Assembly: GCF_030816115.1 (NCBI RefSeq)
Contig: NZ_JAUSXQ010000001.1
Coordinates: 620,001 to 684,000, forward strand
Source: Chryseobacterium sp. W4I1
GTDB taxonomy: Bacteria > Bacteroidota > Bacteroidia > Flavobacteriales > Weeksellaceae
Direction of reading: 5' to 3'
Length of the DNA: 64,000 nucleotides
Under the pieces are notes generated by a model that worked only from the letters and a program-made list of their open reading frames with translations, was not told where the DNA came from and searched no databases. Position 1 is the first letter of the stretch. Every line of letters starts with the position of its first letter. Below, in pieces: positions 7,668 through 15,556 of this stretch. The position numbers and the translations under genes are program-made.

Positions 7668-8714
7668 ATGGCAAAATTGAATTTTGGCGGAGTAGAAGAA
7701 AATGTTGTGACAAGAGAGGAGTTTCCATTGCAGAAAGCTCAGGAAGTATTAAAAGATGAGGTGGTAGCTGTGATCGGTTATGGAGTACAGGGACCGGGAC
7801 AGGCTTTAAATCAAAAAGATAACGGAATTAATGTAATCGTAGGTCAGAGAAAGAACTCCAAATCCTGGGATAAGGCCATAGCAGATGGTTTTGTACCTGG
7901 AGAAACTCTTTTTGAAATAGAAGAAGCATTGCAGAAAGGAACTGTTATCTGTTATCTTTTAAGCGATGCCGCACAGATCGAATACTGGCCTAAAGTAAAA
8001 CAGCATCTTACTCCTGGAAAAGCACTGTATTTCTCTCATGGTTTTGGAATTACCTTCAATGAACGTACGGGAATTGTTCCTCCGGCAGATGTAGATGTAT
8101 TTCTGGTTGCGCCTAAAGGATCAGGAACCTCACTAAGGAGAATGTTCCTGCAGAACAGAGGCCTGAACAGCAGTTTTGCCGTATATCAGGATGCCACAGG
8201 AAAAGCAAGAGAAAGAGTGGCAGCATTGGGAATAGCAATTGGAAGCGGTTATTTATTTGAAACCGATTTTAAGAAAGAAGTATTCAGTGATCTTGCAGGA
8301 GAACGGGGAACACTGATGGGAGCTGTACAGGGAATATTTGCTGCACAATATGATGTTTTGAGAAAAAACGGACATAGCCCGTCTGAAGCTTTCAATGAAA
8401 CAGTAGAGGAACTAACACAGTCATTAATGCCATTGGTGGCAGAAAACGGCATGGATTGGATGTATGCGAACTGCAGCACCACAGCGCAAAGAGGCGCACT
8501 GGATTGGTGGAAGAGATTCAGAGATGCTACTTCTCCTTTGTTTGAGGAACTCTATGACAGTGTTGCAAAAGGAGATGAAGCGCAGCGTTCCATAGATAGC
8601 AACAGCAAACCTGACTACAGAGAAAAGTTGGAGGTAGAACTGACTGAGCTTAGAGAAAGCGAGATGTGGAGAGCGGGCAAAACCGTCCGTAGTCTCAGAC
8701 CTGAGAACAATTAA
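7668..8714 (+). CDS. ilvC: Ketol-acid reductoisomerase
   Basis: A 348-residue enzyme that isomerises and reduces acetolactate to dihydroxy-isovalerate. The N-terminal Rossmann fold has VIGYGVQGPGQA (about residues 35-46) with the nearby VGQRKNSKSWDKA that sets cofactor preference. The catalytic region follows: SHGFGITF, DVFLVAPKGSGTSLRR, and the C-terminal DLAGERGTLMGAVQG and CSTTAQRGALDWW segments. Length fits the class I family. It follows ilvN and precedes ilvA by 10 bases. Confidence 0.95.
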   Translation: MAKLNFGGVEENVVTREEFPLQKAQEVLKDEVVAVIGYGVQGPGQALNQKDNGINVIVGQRKNSKSWDKAIADGFVPGETLFEIEEALQKGTVICYLLSDAAQIEYWPKVKQHLTPGKALYFSHGFGITFNERTGIVPPADVDVFLVAPKGSGTSLRRMFLQNRGLNSSFAVYQDATGKARERVAALGIAIGSGYLFETDFKKEVFSDLAGERGTLMGAVQGIFAAQYDVLRKNGHSPSEAFNETVEELTQSLMPLVAENGMDWMYANCSTTAQRGALDWWKRFRDATSPLFEELYDSVAKGDEAQRSIDSNSKPDYREKLEVELTELRESEMWRAGKTVRSLRPENN

Positions 8715-8724
8715 TCTCGTCAAA

Positions 8725-9987
8725 ATGATAAAACAAGAAACATATCCTTCTGTTTTGGATAATGTCTTTAAAGCAGCCCGGAGACTTAAAAACGTTATTG
8801 TACGGACACCTTTGGCTATCAACAATAACCTGTCAACGGTTTATGATGCGAAAGTGAGTTTTAAAAGAGAGGACCTTCAGCGTGTAAGATCATATAAGAT
8901 CAGAGGAGCTTACAATAAAATGGCTGTGATGTCTCCGGAAAATCTGGCTAAAGGAGTGGTCTGTGCCAGCGCCGGAAACCATGCCCAGGGAGTTGCTTTT
9001 GCATGCAGCACGATGAAGGTGAAAGGAACTATCTTTATGCCTTTACCCACTCCTGGACAAAAGCTGGAACAGGTGAAAATGTTCGGGGGAAATTATATCG
9101 ATGTGGTGCTTTACGGAGATACTTTTGATGAAGCAAAAGATGCCGCAGTGAAATTCTGTAAAGATAATCAGGGAATATTCATTCATCCCTTTGATGATCA
9201 GGATATTATTGATGGCCAGGCTACAGCAGCACTGGAAATTCTGGAGCAGTCGGAGGAACCTATTGATTATCTTTTTGTTCCCATAGGCGGGGGCGGCTTG
9301 GCTGCAGGAGTCTGTACGGTGTTTCAGGAATTGTCTCCACAAACGAAGATCATAGGAGTGGAGCCTTCTGCTGCGGCTAGTATGAAAAAAGCACTGGAAA
9401 AAGGAAAACCAGTGCTTCTTGAAAAAATAAGCCGTTTTGTGGATGGAGCTGCCGTTCAGAAAGTTGGTGACCTTAATTTTGAGCTTTGCAGAAAAGGCCT
9501 GCATGATATGGCTGTTGTTGATGACGGAATGGTATGTGAAACCATTCTTTCACTCTACAATAAAGATGCGGTGGTGGTAGAACCAGCCGGAGCCCTTTCG
9601 GTAGCAGCGCTGGAGAAATATAAAGAAGAGATCAAAGGGAAAAACATAGTATGCATCATTAGTGGAAGCAATAATGACATCACCCGGATGGAAGAGATCA
9701 AAGAAAAGGCACTTCTCCATGCAGGCTTAAAACATTATTTTCTCGTCAGATTCGCACAACGCCCCGGAGCCTTGAAAAATTTTGTGATGAATGTGCTTGG
9801 ACCGAATGATGATATTACTTTTTTTGAATACACTCAGAAAAATTCAAAGGAAAAAGGAATTGCTGTTTTGGGAATTGGACTGAGGCATAGTGAAGATTTT
9901 ACTCCACTGCTTAACAACATGAAGAAATATGATTTTTTCGTTAATTATCTGAATAATGATCCGTCTTTAATGAATCTGCTTATTTAA
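8725..9987 (+). CDS. ilvA: Threonine ammonia-lyase (biosynthetic)
   Basis: A 420-residue PLP enzyme that deaminates threonine to 2-oxobutanoate, the entry to isoleucine. The PLP lysine is predicted as K58 in RVRSYKIRGAYN. The glycine loop PIGGGGLAAG and the SGSNND segment complete the fold-type II core. The C-terminal part, from about residue 335 (HYFLVRFAQRPGALKNF), is one ACT-like regulatory domain, as in the single-domain biosynthetic form of threonine deaminase. It is the last gene of the operon; what follows is repeat DNA. No leu genes lie in the window. Confidence 0.94.
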   Translation: MIKQETYPSVLDNVFKAARRLKNVIVRTPLAINNNLSTVYDAKVSFKREDLQRVRSYKIRGAYNKMAVMSPENLAKGVVCASAGNHAQGVAFACSTMKVKGTIFMPLPTPGQKLEQVKMFGGNYIDVVLYGDTFDEAKDAAVKFCKDNQGIFIHPFDDQDIIDGQATAALEILEQSEEPIDYLFVPIGGGGLAAGVCTVFQELSPQTKIIGVEPSAAASMKKALEKGKPVLLEKISRFVDGAAVQKVGDLNFELCRKGLHDMAVVDDGMVCETILSLYNKDAVVVEPAGALSVAALEKYKEEIKGKNIVCIISGSNNDITRMEEIKEKALLHAGLKHYFLVRFAQRPGALKNFVMNVLGPNDDITFFEYTQKNSKEKGIAVLGIGLRHSEDFTPLLNNMKKYDFFVNYLNNDPSLMNLLI

Positions 9988-10049
9988 AGGAATGAATTAA
10001 AACTCTCGCAAATTTTTCAGATGAGGCAGATCTTTAATCGTCCAAAACT

Positions 10050-10440
10050 GACTTTGGAAAGTGGAGCGTTAAGAAAATCAATTCTGTGAACCTTAAGAAA
10101 ATTATACTGTCCGAAGCGCGGGACAAAATCAGATTCTCAACATAGAATGCTACCGCACAAGTTTTAGAATTTTTAGAGAACAGGATTTATTTTTAGCGGA
10201 AGTTTCCCAGTCTTGAACTTTTGGTTCTTTTGTTTCAAGACAAAAGAATATAGAGAATATTTGGCAAAATGTATTGCGAAGCAGTGATAAAGTAATCTGA
10301 AGAATAAAGAATAAAGAATAAAGAATAAAGAATAAAGAATAAAGAATAAAGAATAAAGAGATTGCTTCGGCGCTATGCTCCTCGCAATGACAAAGAAGAC
10401 TAAGTTTAAAACAATTACTTTGTAAAGTTTGAAGGAAATT
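10050..10440. repeat. Dispersed intergenic repeat, copy A
   Basis: First of three near-identical units. Each starts with GACTTTGGAAA(G/A)TGGAGCG. Each contains a hairpin TTCTTTTGT-TTCAAG-ACAAAAGAA, a CGAAGCA (10277-10283) / TGCTTCG (10363-10369) inverted repeat, and CTCCTCGCAATGAC near the end. In copy A the loop of that inverted repeat holds eight copies of a 7-base unit. There is no coding content; frames that translate to SLRGAKRRSNL are a known type of spurious product of such repeats. Confidence 0.85.
10302..10357. repeat. Heptanucleotide tandem repeat (GAATAAA) x 8
   Basis: Eight perfect copies of GAATAAA. The same position in copy B of the surrounding repeat has two copies, and copy C has about three, one of them altered (GTATAAA). 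The array has therefore changed length since the units duplicated. Confidence 0.92.
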
Positions 10441-10461
10441 GAATTTACAACCTAAATATCT

Positions 10462-10817
10462 GACTTCGGAAAATGGAGCGTTAAGAAAATCAATTCTGTG
10501 AACGTTAAGAAAATTCTACTGTCCGAAGCGCGGGACAAAATCAGATTCTCAACATAGAATGCTACCGCACAAGTTTTAGAATTTTTAGAGAACAGGATTT
10601 ATTTTTAGCGGAAGTTTCCCAGTCTTGAACTTTTGGTTCTTTTGTTTCAAGACAAAAGAATAATAGAGAATATTTGGCAAAATGTATTGCGAAGCAGTGA
10701 TCAAGTGATCTGAAGAATAAAGAATAAAGAGATTGCTTCGGCGCTATGCTCCTCGCAATGACAAAGAAGACTAAGTTTAACACGATTGCTTTGTTGTAAA
10801 GTTTGAAGGAATTTGAA
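10462..10817. repeat. Dispersed intergenic repeat, copy B
   Basis: Second unit, same order of elements as copy A with only scattered differences. The 7-base array is reduced to two units (about 10715-10728). Confidence 0.85.
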
Positions 10818-10823
10818 ATACCT

Positions 10824-11131
10824 GACTTTGGAAAATGGAGCGTTAAGAAAATCAATCCTGTGAACGTTAAGAAAATTCTACTGTCCGAAGCGCGGGACAA
10901 AATCAGATTTTCAACATAGATGCTACCGTGCAAGTTTTAGAGTTTTTAGAGAACAGGATTTATTTTTAGCGGAAGTTTCCCAGTCTTGAACTTTTGGTTC
11001 TTTTGTTTCAAGACAAAAGAATAATAGAGAATATTTGGCAAAATGTATTGCGAAGCAGTGACCAAGTAATCTTAAGAATAAAGTATAAAGAATAAAGAGA
11101 TTGCTTCGTCGCTTTGCTCCTCGCAATGACA
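10824..11131. repeat. Dispersed intergenic repeat, copy C
   Basis: Third unit. It lacks the last 50 or so bases of copies A and B and ends just after CTCCTCGCAATGAC, where the terminator of the M28 peptidase gene begins. Confidence 0.82.
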
Positions 11132-11138
11132 GAAAGTA

Positions 11139-11167
11139 GAATCGGCGGCCCGAAGGGCCGCCGATTC
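11139..11167 (-). terminator. Terminator of the M28 peptidase gene
   Basis: A perfect 13-bp stem GAATCGGCGGCCC / GGGCCGCCGATTC with a 3-base loop. On the minus strand the top reads C-TTCG-G, a stable tetraloop. It lies 9 bases after the stop of the minus-strand gene at 11176. Confidence 0.75.
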
Positions 11168-11175
11168 TTTTGATT

Positions 11176-12645
11176 TTATCTTTCAAGCGTAAAATCCGGA
11201 ATAACCGTCGGACGTTCCGCTTCATTGGCCACTTTCCAGGAAGTCCTGTACATCCATTCCGTCATTTTATACAACTTTTTGTAGTTGATATTCTCAGATT
11301 CGTCCTGAGGCGTATGATACTGATCGTGCAGTACACTGGTAAAAAATATAGCGGGAATACCCATTTTTGCATACGGCAAATGATCGCTTCTGAAATAGAA
11401 ATATTCTGCATGATTCGGAGAATCCCAGTCTTTCAGGTACTTGAATTTTGTACTTTCATTATTGGCATCCTCAGCCATTTTTACCAGTTCTTCAGAATTT
11501 TTGTGGGGTGAATTTCCTCCAAGGAGAGCAGCTTCATTATTATCATTTCTTCCGATCATATCACCGTTAAGAACAGCTACAATCTTTTCTTTAGGAACTA
11601 CAGGATGGGAAGCATGCCATCTGGAACCCAGCAATCCTCTTTCCTCAGCTCCATGAAAGACAAAGAGGATACTTCTTTTCCCGGGTTGCTTTTTGTAGGC
11701 TCTCGCCATGGCAAGCATAGCGACACAGGTACTGGCGTTATCATCAGCACCGTTGTAGATGGTATCGTTTTTTACAGGATGTCTGATTCCGTCATGATCC
11801 TGATGTCCGCTTAGTAAAACATATTCGTCTTTAAGGGTAGGATCTGTACCTTCAATCTTTCCAATGATATTGACTGAAGGATATTTATAGGTTTCTGTGA
11901 TCAGGTTAAGTGAAACTTTAGGATTGTTTTTTACCCAGTTTGTATTTTCTCTTTTGATCCATAGAACAGGAATATTATTCGTTATTTTTTCCCTTAACCC
12001 CTCAACGCCATAGGTTCCTCTTGTCATTTGGGGAAGTATTTCCACCCAGCTTTTTTCAGAAATATCATCTGTGATAAAAATAATGGCTTTTGCTCCGAGT
12101 TCAACGGCTTTATTATAATATTTTGTTCTTACAAACCCAGGATATCTTCTTACAAAAAGAGTCATTTCTTTCTCTATATTTTTATCGGAAGCATTAACGG
12201 CAAGAACTTTTCCTTTGATATTCAATTTAGAAAGTCCTTCAGGTTCAGTATTTCCTGCGTAAACAATCTCTGCATCAATAGAAGCATTGACAGGTTCTGC
12301 AACCAGAAAATCTTTCCAGAGCTTAAGATTAGTATCGCCAACTTTTAAACTGCTCTGAGGAATCACCTGATGTCTGTACATATCAAAAAACTGAAAGAAA
12401 GTACCGTTATCACCTGCAGGTTTCATTCCTGCTTCCTTAGCTTTATCAGCCAGCCACATGGAGACTTTTAGTTCATCCAGAGTTCCTGCTTCACGGCCCA
12501 AGAACTGGTCGGCAGCCAATTCATACATATCCTTTTTCAAGTCAGATTCTTTGATGGCAGATACCAGAGGTTTTTTATAGCTTTGAGCAGTCCCGAAGCT
12601 AAATAAAAGAAACCCCAGAATAGAGAATATATAACTTTTATTCAT
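11176..12645 (-). CDS. M28-family zinc metallopeptidase, exported
   Basis: A 489-residue protein with a signal peptide at about 1-20 (MNKSYIFSILGFLLFSFGTA). A protease-associated (PA) type insert spans roughly residues 120-245. The M28 catalytic domain has all five expected metal ligands: H281 (GHQDHDG), D301 (GADDNAS), E334/E335 (HGAEE), D362 (NGDMIGR) and H444 (YHTPQDE). Family members are aminopeptidases or carboxypeptidases acting in the periplasm or outside the cell; the substrate is not evident. It starts 9 bases after the small gene at 12655 and is probably co-transcribed with it. Confidence 0.92.
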   Translation of the reverse strand: MNKSYIFSILGFLLFSFGTAQSYKKPLVSAIKESDLKKDMYELAADQFLGREAGTLDELKVSMWLADKAKEAGMKPAGDNGTFFQFFDMYRHQVIPQSSLKVGDTNLKLWKDFLVAEPVNASIDAEIVYAGNTEPEGLSKLNIKGKVLAVNASDKNIEKEMTLFVRRYPGFVRTKYYNKAVELGAKAIIFITDDISEKSWVEILPQMTRGTYGVEGLREKITNNIPVLWIKRENTNWVKNNPKVSLNLITETYKYPSVNIIGKIEGTDPTLKDEYVLLSGHQDHDGIRHPVKNDTIYNGADDNASTCVAMLAMARAYKKQPGKRSILFVFHGAEERGLLGSRWHASHPVVPKEKIVAVLNGDMIGRNDNNEAALLGGNSPHKNSEELVKMAEDANNESTKFKYLKDWDSPNHAEYFYFRSDHLPYAKMGIPAIFFTSVLHDQYHTPQDESENINYKKLYKMTEWMYRTSWKVANEAERPTVIPDFTLER

Positions 12646-12654
12646 TTAAAAATT

Positions 12655-12891
12655 TTAATTGAAGTTAGCCAATTTATCTGAGAACTGTTTTGAAAATTCC
12701 TTCCTGTCTTCTTCCAATTTTTCCTGCTCGGAAGGCAGAATATAATTAAAAAGAACCTTGTCTTCATTATCCAGGAAAATAATCTCCTTTTCATTGCCGT
12801 CGATCATCTGTGAGAAAATGGCCCACATTGAAGTGTCTTTTAATCTTAATAATTCAAAAAACTGTTCCGCTTTTATTTCTATTCTCTGCAT
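12655..12891 (-). CDS. Small conserved-looking hypothetical protein
   Basis: A 78-residue soluble, charged protein (MQRIEIKAEQFFELLRLKD at the start, QEKLEEDRKEFSKQFSDKL near the end). No domain is recognised and there is no signal peptide or membrane segment. It is placed directly upstream of the M28 peptidase with a 9-base gap, so it is likely the first gene of that transcript. A TATAATG tandem array lies just upstream. The function is unknown. Confidence 0.72.
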   Translation of the reverse strand: MQRIEIKAEQFFELLRLKDTSMWAIFSQMIDGNEKEIIFLDNEDKVLFNYILPSEQEKLEEDRKEFSKQFSDKLANFN

Positions 12892-12906
12892 ATTTCGTTT
12901 TTTATG

Positions 12907-12955
12907 TATAATGTATAATGTATAATGTATAATGTATAATGTATAATGTATAATG
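12907..12955. repeat. Heptanucleotide tandem repeat (TATAATG) x 7
   Basis: Seven perfect copies of TATAATG, 15 bases upstream of the ATG of the minus-strand gene at 12891. It therefore occupies that gene's promoter region, where copy-number change could alter spacing or start-site choice. Confidence 0.92.
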
Positions 12956-12995
12956 TATTTTGAGTAAGTATTGAAGCTTTTAAAGAGCTTTAATT

Positions 12996-15401
12996 TTAAA
13001 ATTCCAATAATTTCAGTTTAAACTGAATGGCAAAATTTTGCTTGAAATTGGGAGTAGTGTAGTACCCAACCCTGTAGAATAATCCCAGATTGAAGTAGCT
13101 TGACAAGAAATTATTCCACTCAAGGCCGACTTCCTGATACAGGTGATCCAGTTTTTTGAATCTGAACTCGTGATATTCCGGATGCTTCATATCTCCGATG
13201 GTTCCTCTCAACACAAAGTCAAAGCTGGAAATATTCTGCCCGAAACTCTTAAAATAGAAGGGAAGCTTATGGGTGAAATAATAGGCAACGAATTTATCAT
13301 TGTAATACTTTCCGCCTTCCAGCGTCGCAAAACCCAGATAGGAGGTTAAGTTGAAATTGAAATCCTTCCTGGGAGAAGCCAGTCCGTTCATTGTAAAATG
13401 TTTCCAGATAGGGGCTTCTCCCAATACTATTCCGCCATAAAGTCTGAATCCGGTAGTGCCGAGCATTGTTTTAAAGTTGTGGACAAATAGAGCGTCAAAA
13501 CGGGTGTAATTAAAATCCCCACCCAAAACCTTATAACTCTGCTCATAATTGAAATACAATTCAGGATATTTCTGATCAATAATAGACTTTCCCTGAGGCG
13601 TCATGATATTCGTAGAATTAGGGGAATATTTTAAGGTGAACAGGGTATTGAAATTATCAAATTCCCCACCTTTTCCCCTGAACTCGTAATCAAACTTAGC
13701 CTCTTCAATATTTCTTTTGGCTGCAAAAACAAGGGTAAGTCCGTTTGTAACGTCATTGAGGTAAGATAATGAAGCTCCTCTGAAATGATAGTATTTATCA
13801 TTGTTAATGTTATTTCCGTAATTCATTGTTCTCATCTTGAAATTCCAGAGTCTTCTGTAAAATTCTCCCGATGCCGTTACATCATTATAATATTCAATTC
13901 TGAAGAATGAATTTTTGTCCAGTGTTGTCTTCATATCAAGCCCGATTCCGTACTTCCATTTATCATCCTTAAAACCGTAGGCAAAATAATAGTCTGGTGA
14001 GAAATACGGATTGAAAGTTTCGTTCAGTTTTGCTTTTAAGCCCAATCTGAAGCCTTCATACAAGTTATAGTTTACAATTTCATCCACGGCAAAATCTACA
14101 ATACCTGTCCGGATCTGCCCATTGATAAGCCCTGTCAGAATTTTAGCTTTATTGTCGATGTTATATTTTTTACCCAGGCTGTCGATTGTTGTGTAGGTAT
14201 TGCTTTCCCTTTCTGTCAAAGGCTCAGTTCTGTACCGATCCAGCAAACGGCCGTCTGCATTTTTGACCGAAAAAGTATAACCTTTAAAATCATTACGTTT
14301 CTCTTCAACAGGAGATTTGAAATCAAAATAAGTAGAAGTGAGAAAAGCATAGGTTCCGAAGCTGGTCCTATCCTTTTTTTCAGTATGCTCCTCCGTTTTC
14401 TCTTCTTCCATAGCTACTCTGCTCATTCTGAGTTTTACCTTTTCCTGTGCCAGAAACCATTTGTTGTTATAGAAAACCCAGGTACTTGTTATAATACCGT
14501 CGTTTTTATTCTTGCTGAAATTTTCAATCTTTTGAATTCCATACGTTTCCGCATCAATATAGATGGCGCCGTTGTACTTCCTTTTTTTGTCAGATTTTTT
14601 ATAATTCACCTCACGGAAGCGGATCACGAAAGTTTTTCTTCCGTTTACTGCGATGGTATCCGAAAGGAAAAAACGGTAAAGTCCTCTGTTTTCCTGTTTG
14701 ATCTGGTTTGGAATTTTATCCCTGTTGCTCTGCTGAACAGCGATCATTTCATAGATAGGCTGTTTAAGGCCGGAAATCCTGTTGTCCAGAATATTGATCT
14801 TTTCACCATATTGTTCAGAATATAAAAATTCCTGTGCTCTTTCCCAGAGGAAGAGTTTACTTTTTGAAAAGATTTGTTTTGCAGATATATTACTTAATGA
14901 ATCTTTTTCTCTTTGTTTCTTAAAAAGATTATTATCATTTAAAAACCTATTGAACTGGGTAATACTGTCCTGATCAATATCCAGAGACACTTTTTCGTAA
15001 GATTTAAAAGAATAGGACGCTAAACTTTTTGGTGAATTTTCTCTAAACAGCTTGTTGACCTTTTTAAGGATCTCCAAAGCTCTTGGGTCGCTTCGGTCTT
15101 CAATGATCACGGCTTCAATGTCAGTTGTTTTTGAGGTATTCTTTAGTAAGGAAACTTCCATGTCAGCCTCTATATCAGCGGTTTCTTTCTGGTAACGTTC
15201 CGCCTGGATTTCAATGGTGCTGCAGGAAGCCCTAAATTCCAAAGCACCCTGTATGTCTGTATAACCCAGAATTTTTCCATCACAGGATATTTTTGCATTG
15301 GATATAGGTTTTTGGTCAGTTTCGTCAATAACCCTGATCTTTGATTGGCTGTAACCAAAGAAATGTATTAAGAAAAACAGTAAGAGTAAAAACCTTTTCA
15401 T
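12996..15401 (-). CDS. DUF5686 outer-membrane protein with carboxypeptidase-regulatory-like domain
   Basis: An 801-residue exported protein. The signal peptide is at about 1-18 (MKRFLLLLFFLIHFFGYS). It is followed by a carboxypeptidase-regulatory-like beta-sandwich (about 20-90, IRVIDETDQKPISNAKISC). The rest is the DUF5686 region, which ends in alternating aromatic strands and a C-terminal FAIQFKLKLLEF, consistent with a beta-barrel in the outer membrane. The family is common in Bacteroidota and uncharacterised. The gene stands alone between alaS and the small gene at 12655. Confidence 0.87.
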   Translation of the reverse strand: MKRFLLLLFFLIHFFGYSQSKIRVIDETDQKPISNAKISCDGKILGYTDIQGALEFRASCSTIEIQAERYQKETADIEADMEVSLLKNTSKTTDIEAVIIEDRSDPRALEILKKVNKLFRENSPKSLASYSFKSYEKVSLDIDQDSITQFNRFLNDNNLFKKQREKDSLSNISAKQIFSKSKLFLWERAQEFLYSEQYGEKINILDNRISGLKQPIYEMIAVQQSNRDKIPNQIKQENRGLYRFFLSDTIAVNGRKTFVIRFREVNYKKSDKKRKYNGAIYIDAETYGIQKIENFSKNKNDGIITSTWVFYNNKWFLAQEKVKLRMSRVAMEEEKTEEHTEKKDRTSFGTYAFLTSTYFDFKSPVEEKRNDFKGYTFSVKNADGRLLDRYRTEPLTERESNTYTTIDSLGKKYNIDNKAKILTGLINGQIRTGIVDFAVDEIVNYNLYEGFRLGLKAKLNETFNPYFSPDYYFAYGFKDDKWKYGIGLDMKTTLDKNSFFRIEYYNDVTASGEFYRRLWNFKMRTMNYGNNINNDKYYHFRGASLSYLNDVTNGLTLVFAAKRNIEEAKFDYEFRGKGGEFDNFNTLFTLKYSPNSTNIMTPQGKSIIDQKYPELYFNYEQSYKVLGGDFNYTRFDALFVHNFKTMLGTTGFRLYGGIVLGEAPIWKHFTMNGLASPRKDFNFNLTSYLGFATLEGGKYYNDKFVAYYFTHKLPFYFKSFGQNISSFDFVLRGTIGDMKHPEYHEFRFKKLDHLYQEVGLEWNNFLSSYFNLGLFYRVGYYTTPNFKQNFAIQFKLKLLEF

Positions 15402-15503
15402 GTAAAACTAGTTCAAAAGTAGTAATATTTCTTGTGCTGGGAAAGCTTTTATGATTTGTTAATACAATAATTTAATCTTAATTCTTGACTAGAAAATATA
15501 GAA

Positions 15504-15528
15504 AAACTCCTGAGAATATCAGGAGTTT
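15504..15528 (-). terminator. Terminator of alaS
   Basis: A 10-bp perfect stem AAACTCCTGA / TCAGGAGTTT with a 5-base loop. On the minus strand a T tract follows. It lies about 30 bases after the alaS stop. Confidence 0.8.
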
Positions 15529-15556
15529 AATGTTTTGTTTTTATCGATGCTGAGTA

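Noticed and set aside
10562..11225. Two minus-strand frames of 100-123 codons, with SLRGAKRRSNL in one of them, as possible genes
   Set aside because: They lie wholly in the dispersed repeat copies, share the same sequence in both copies, and contain no recognisable protein pattern. They are by-products of the repeat.
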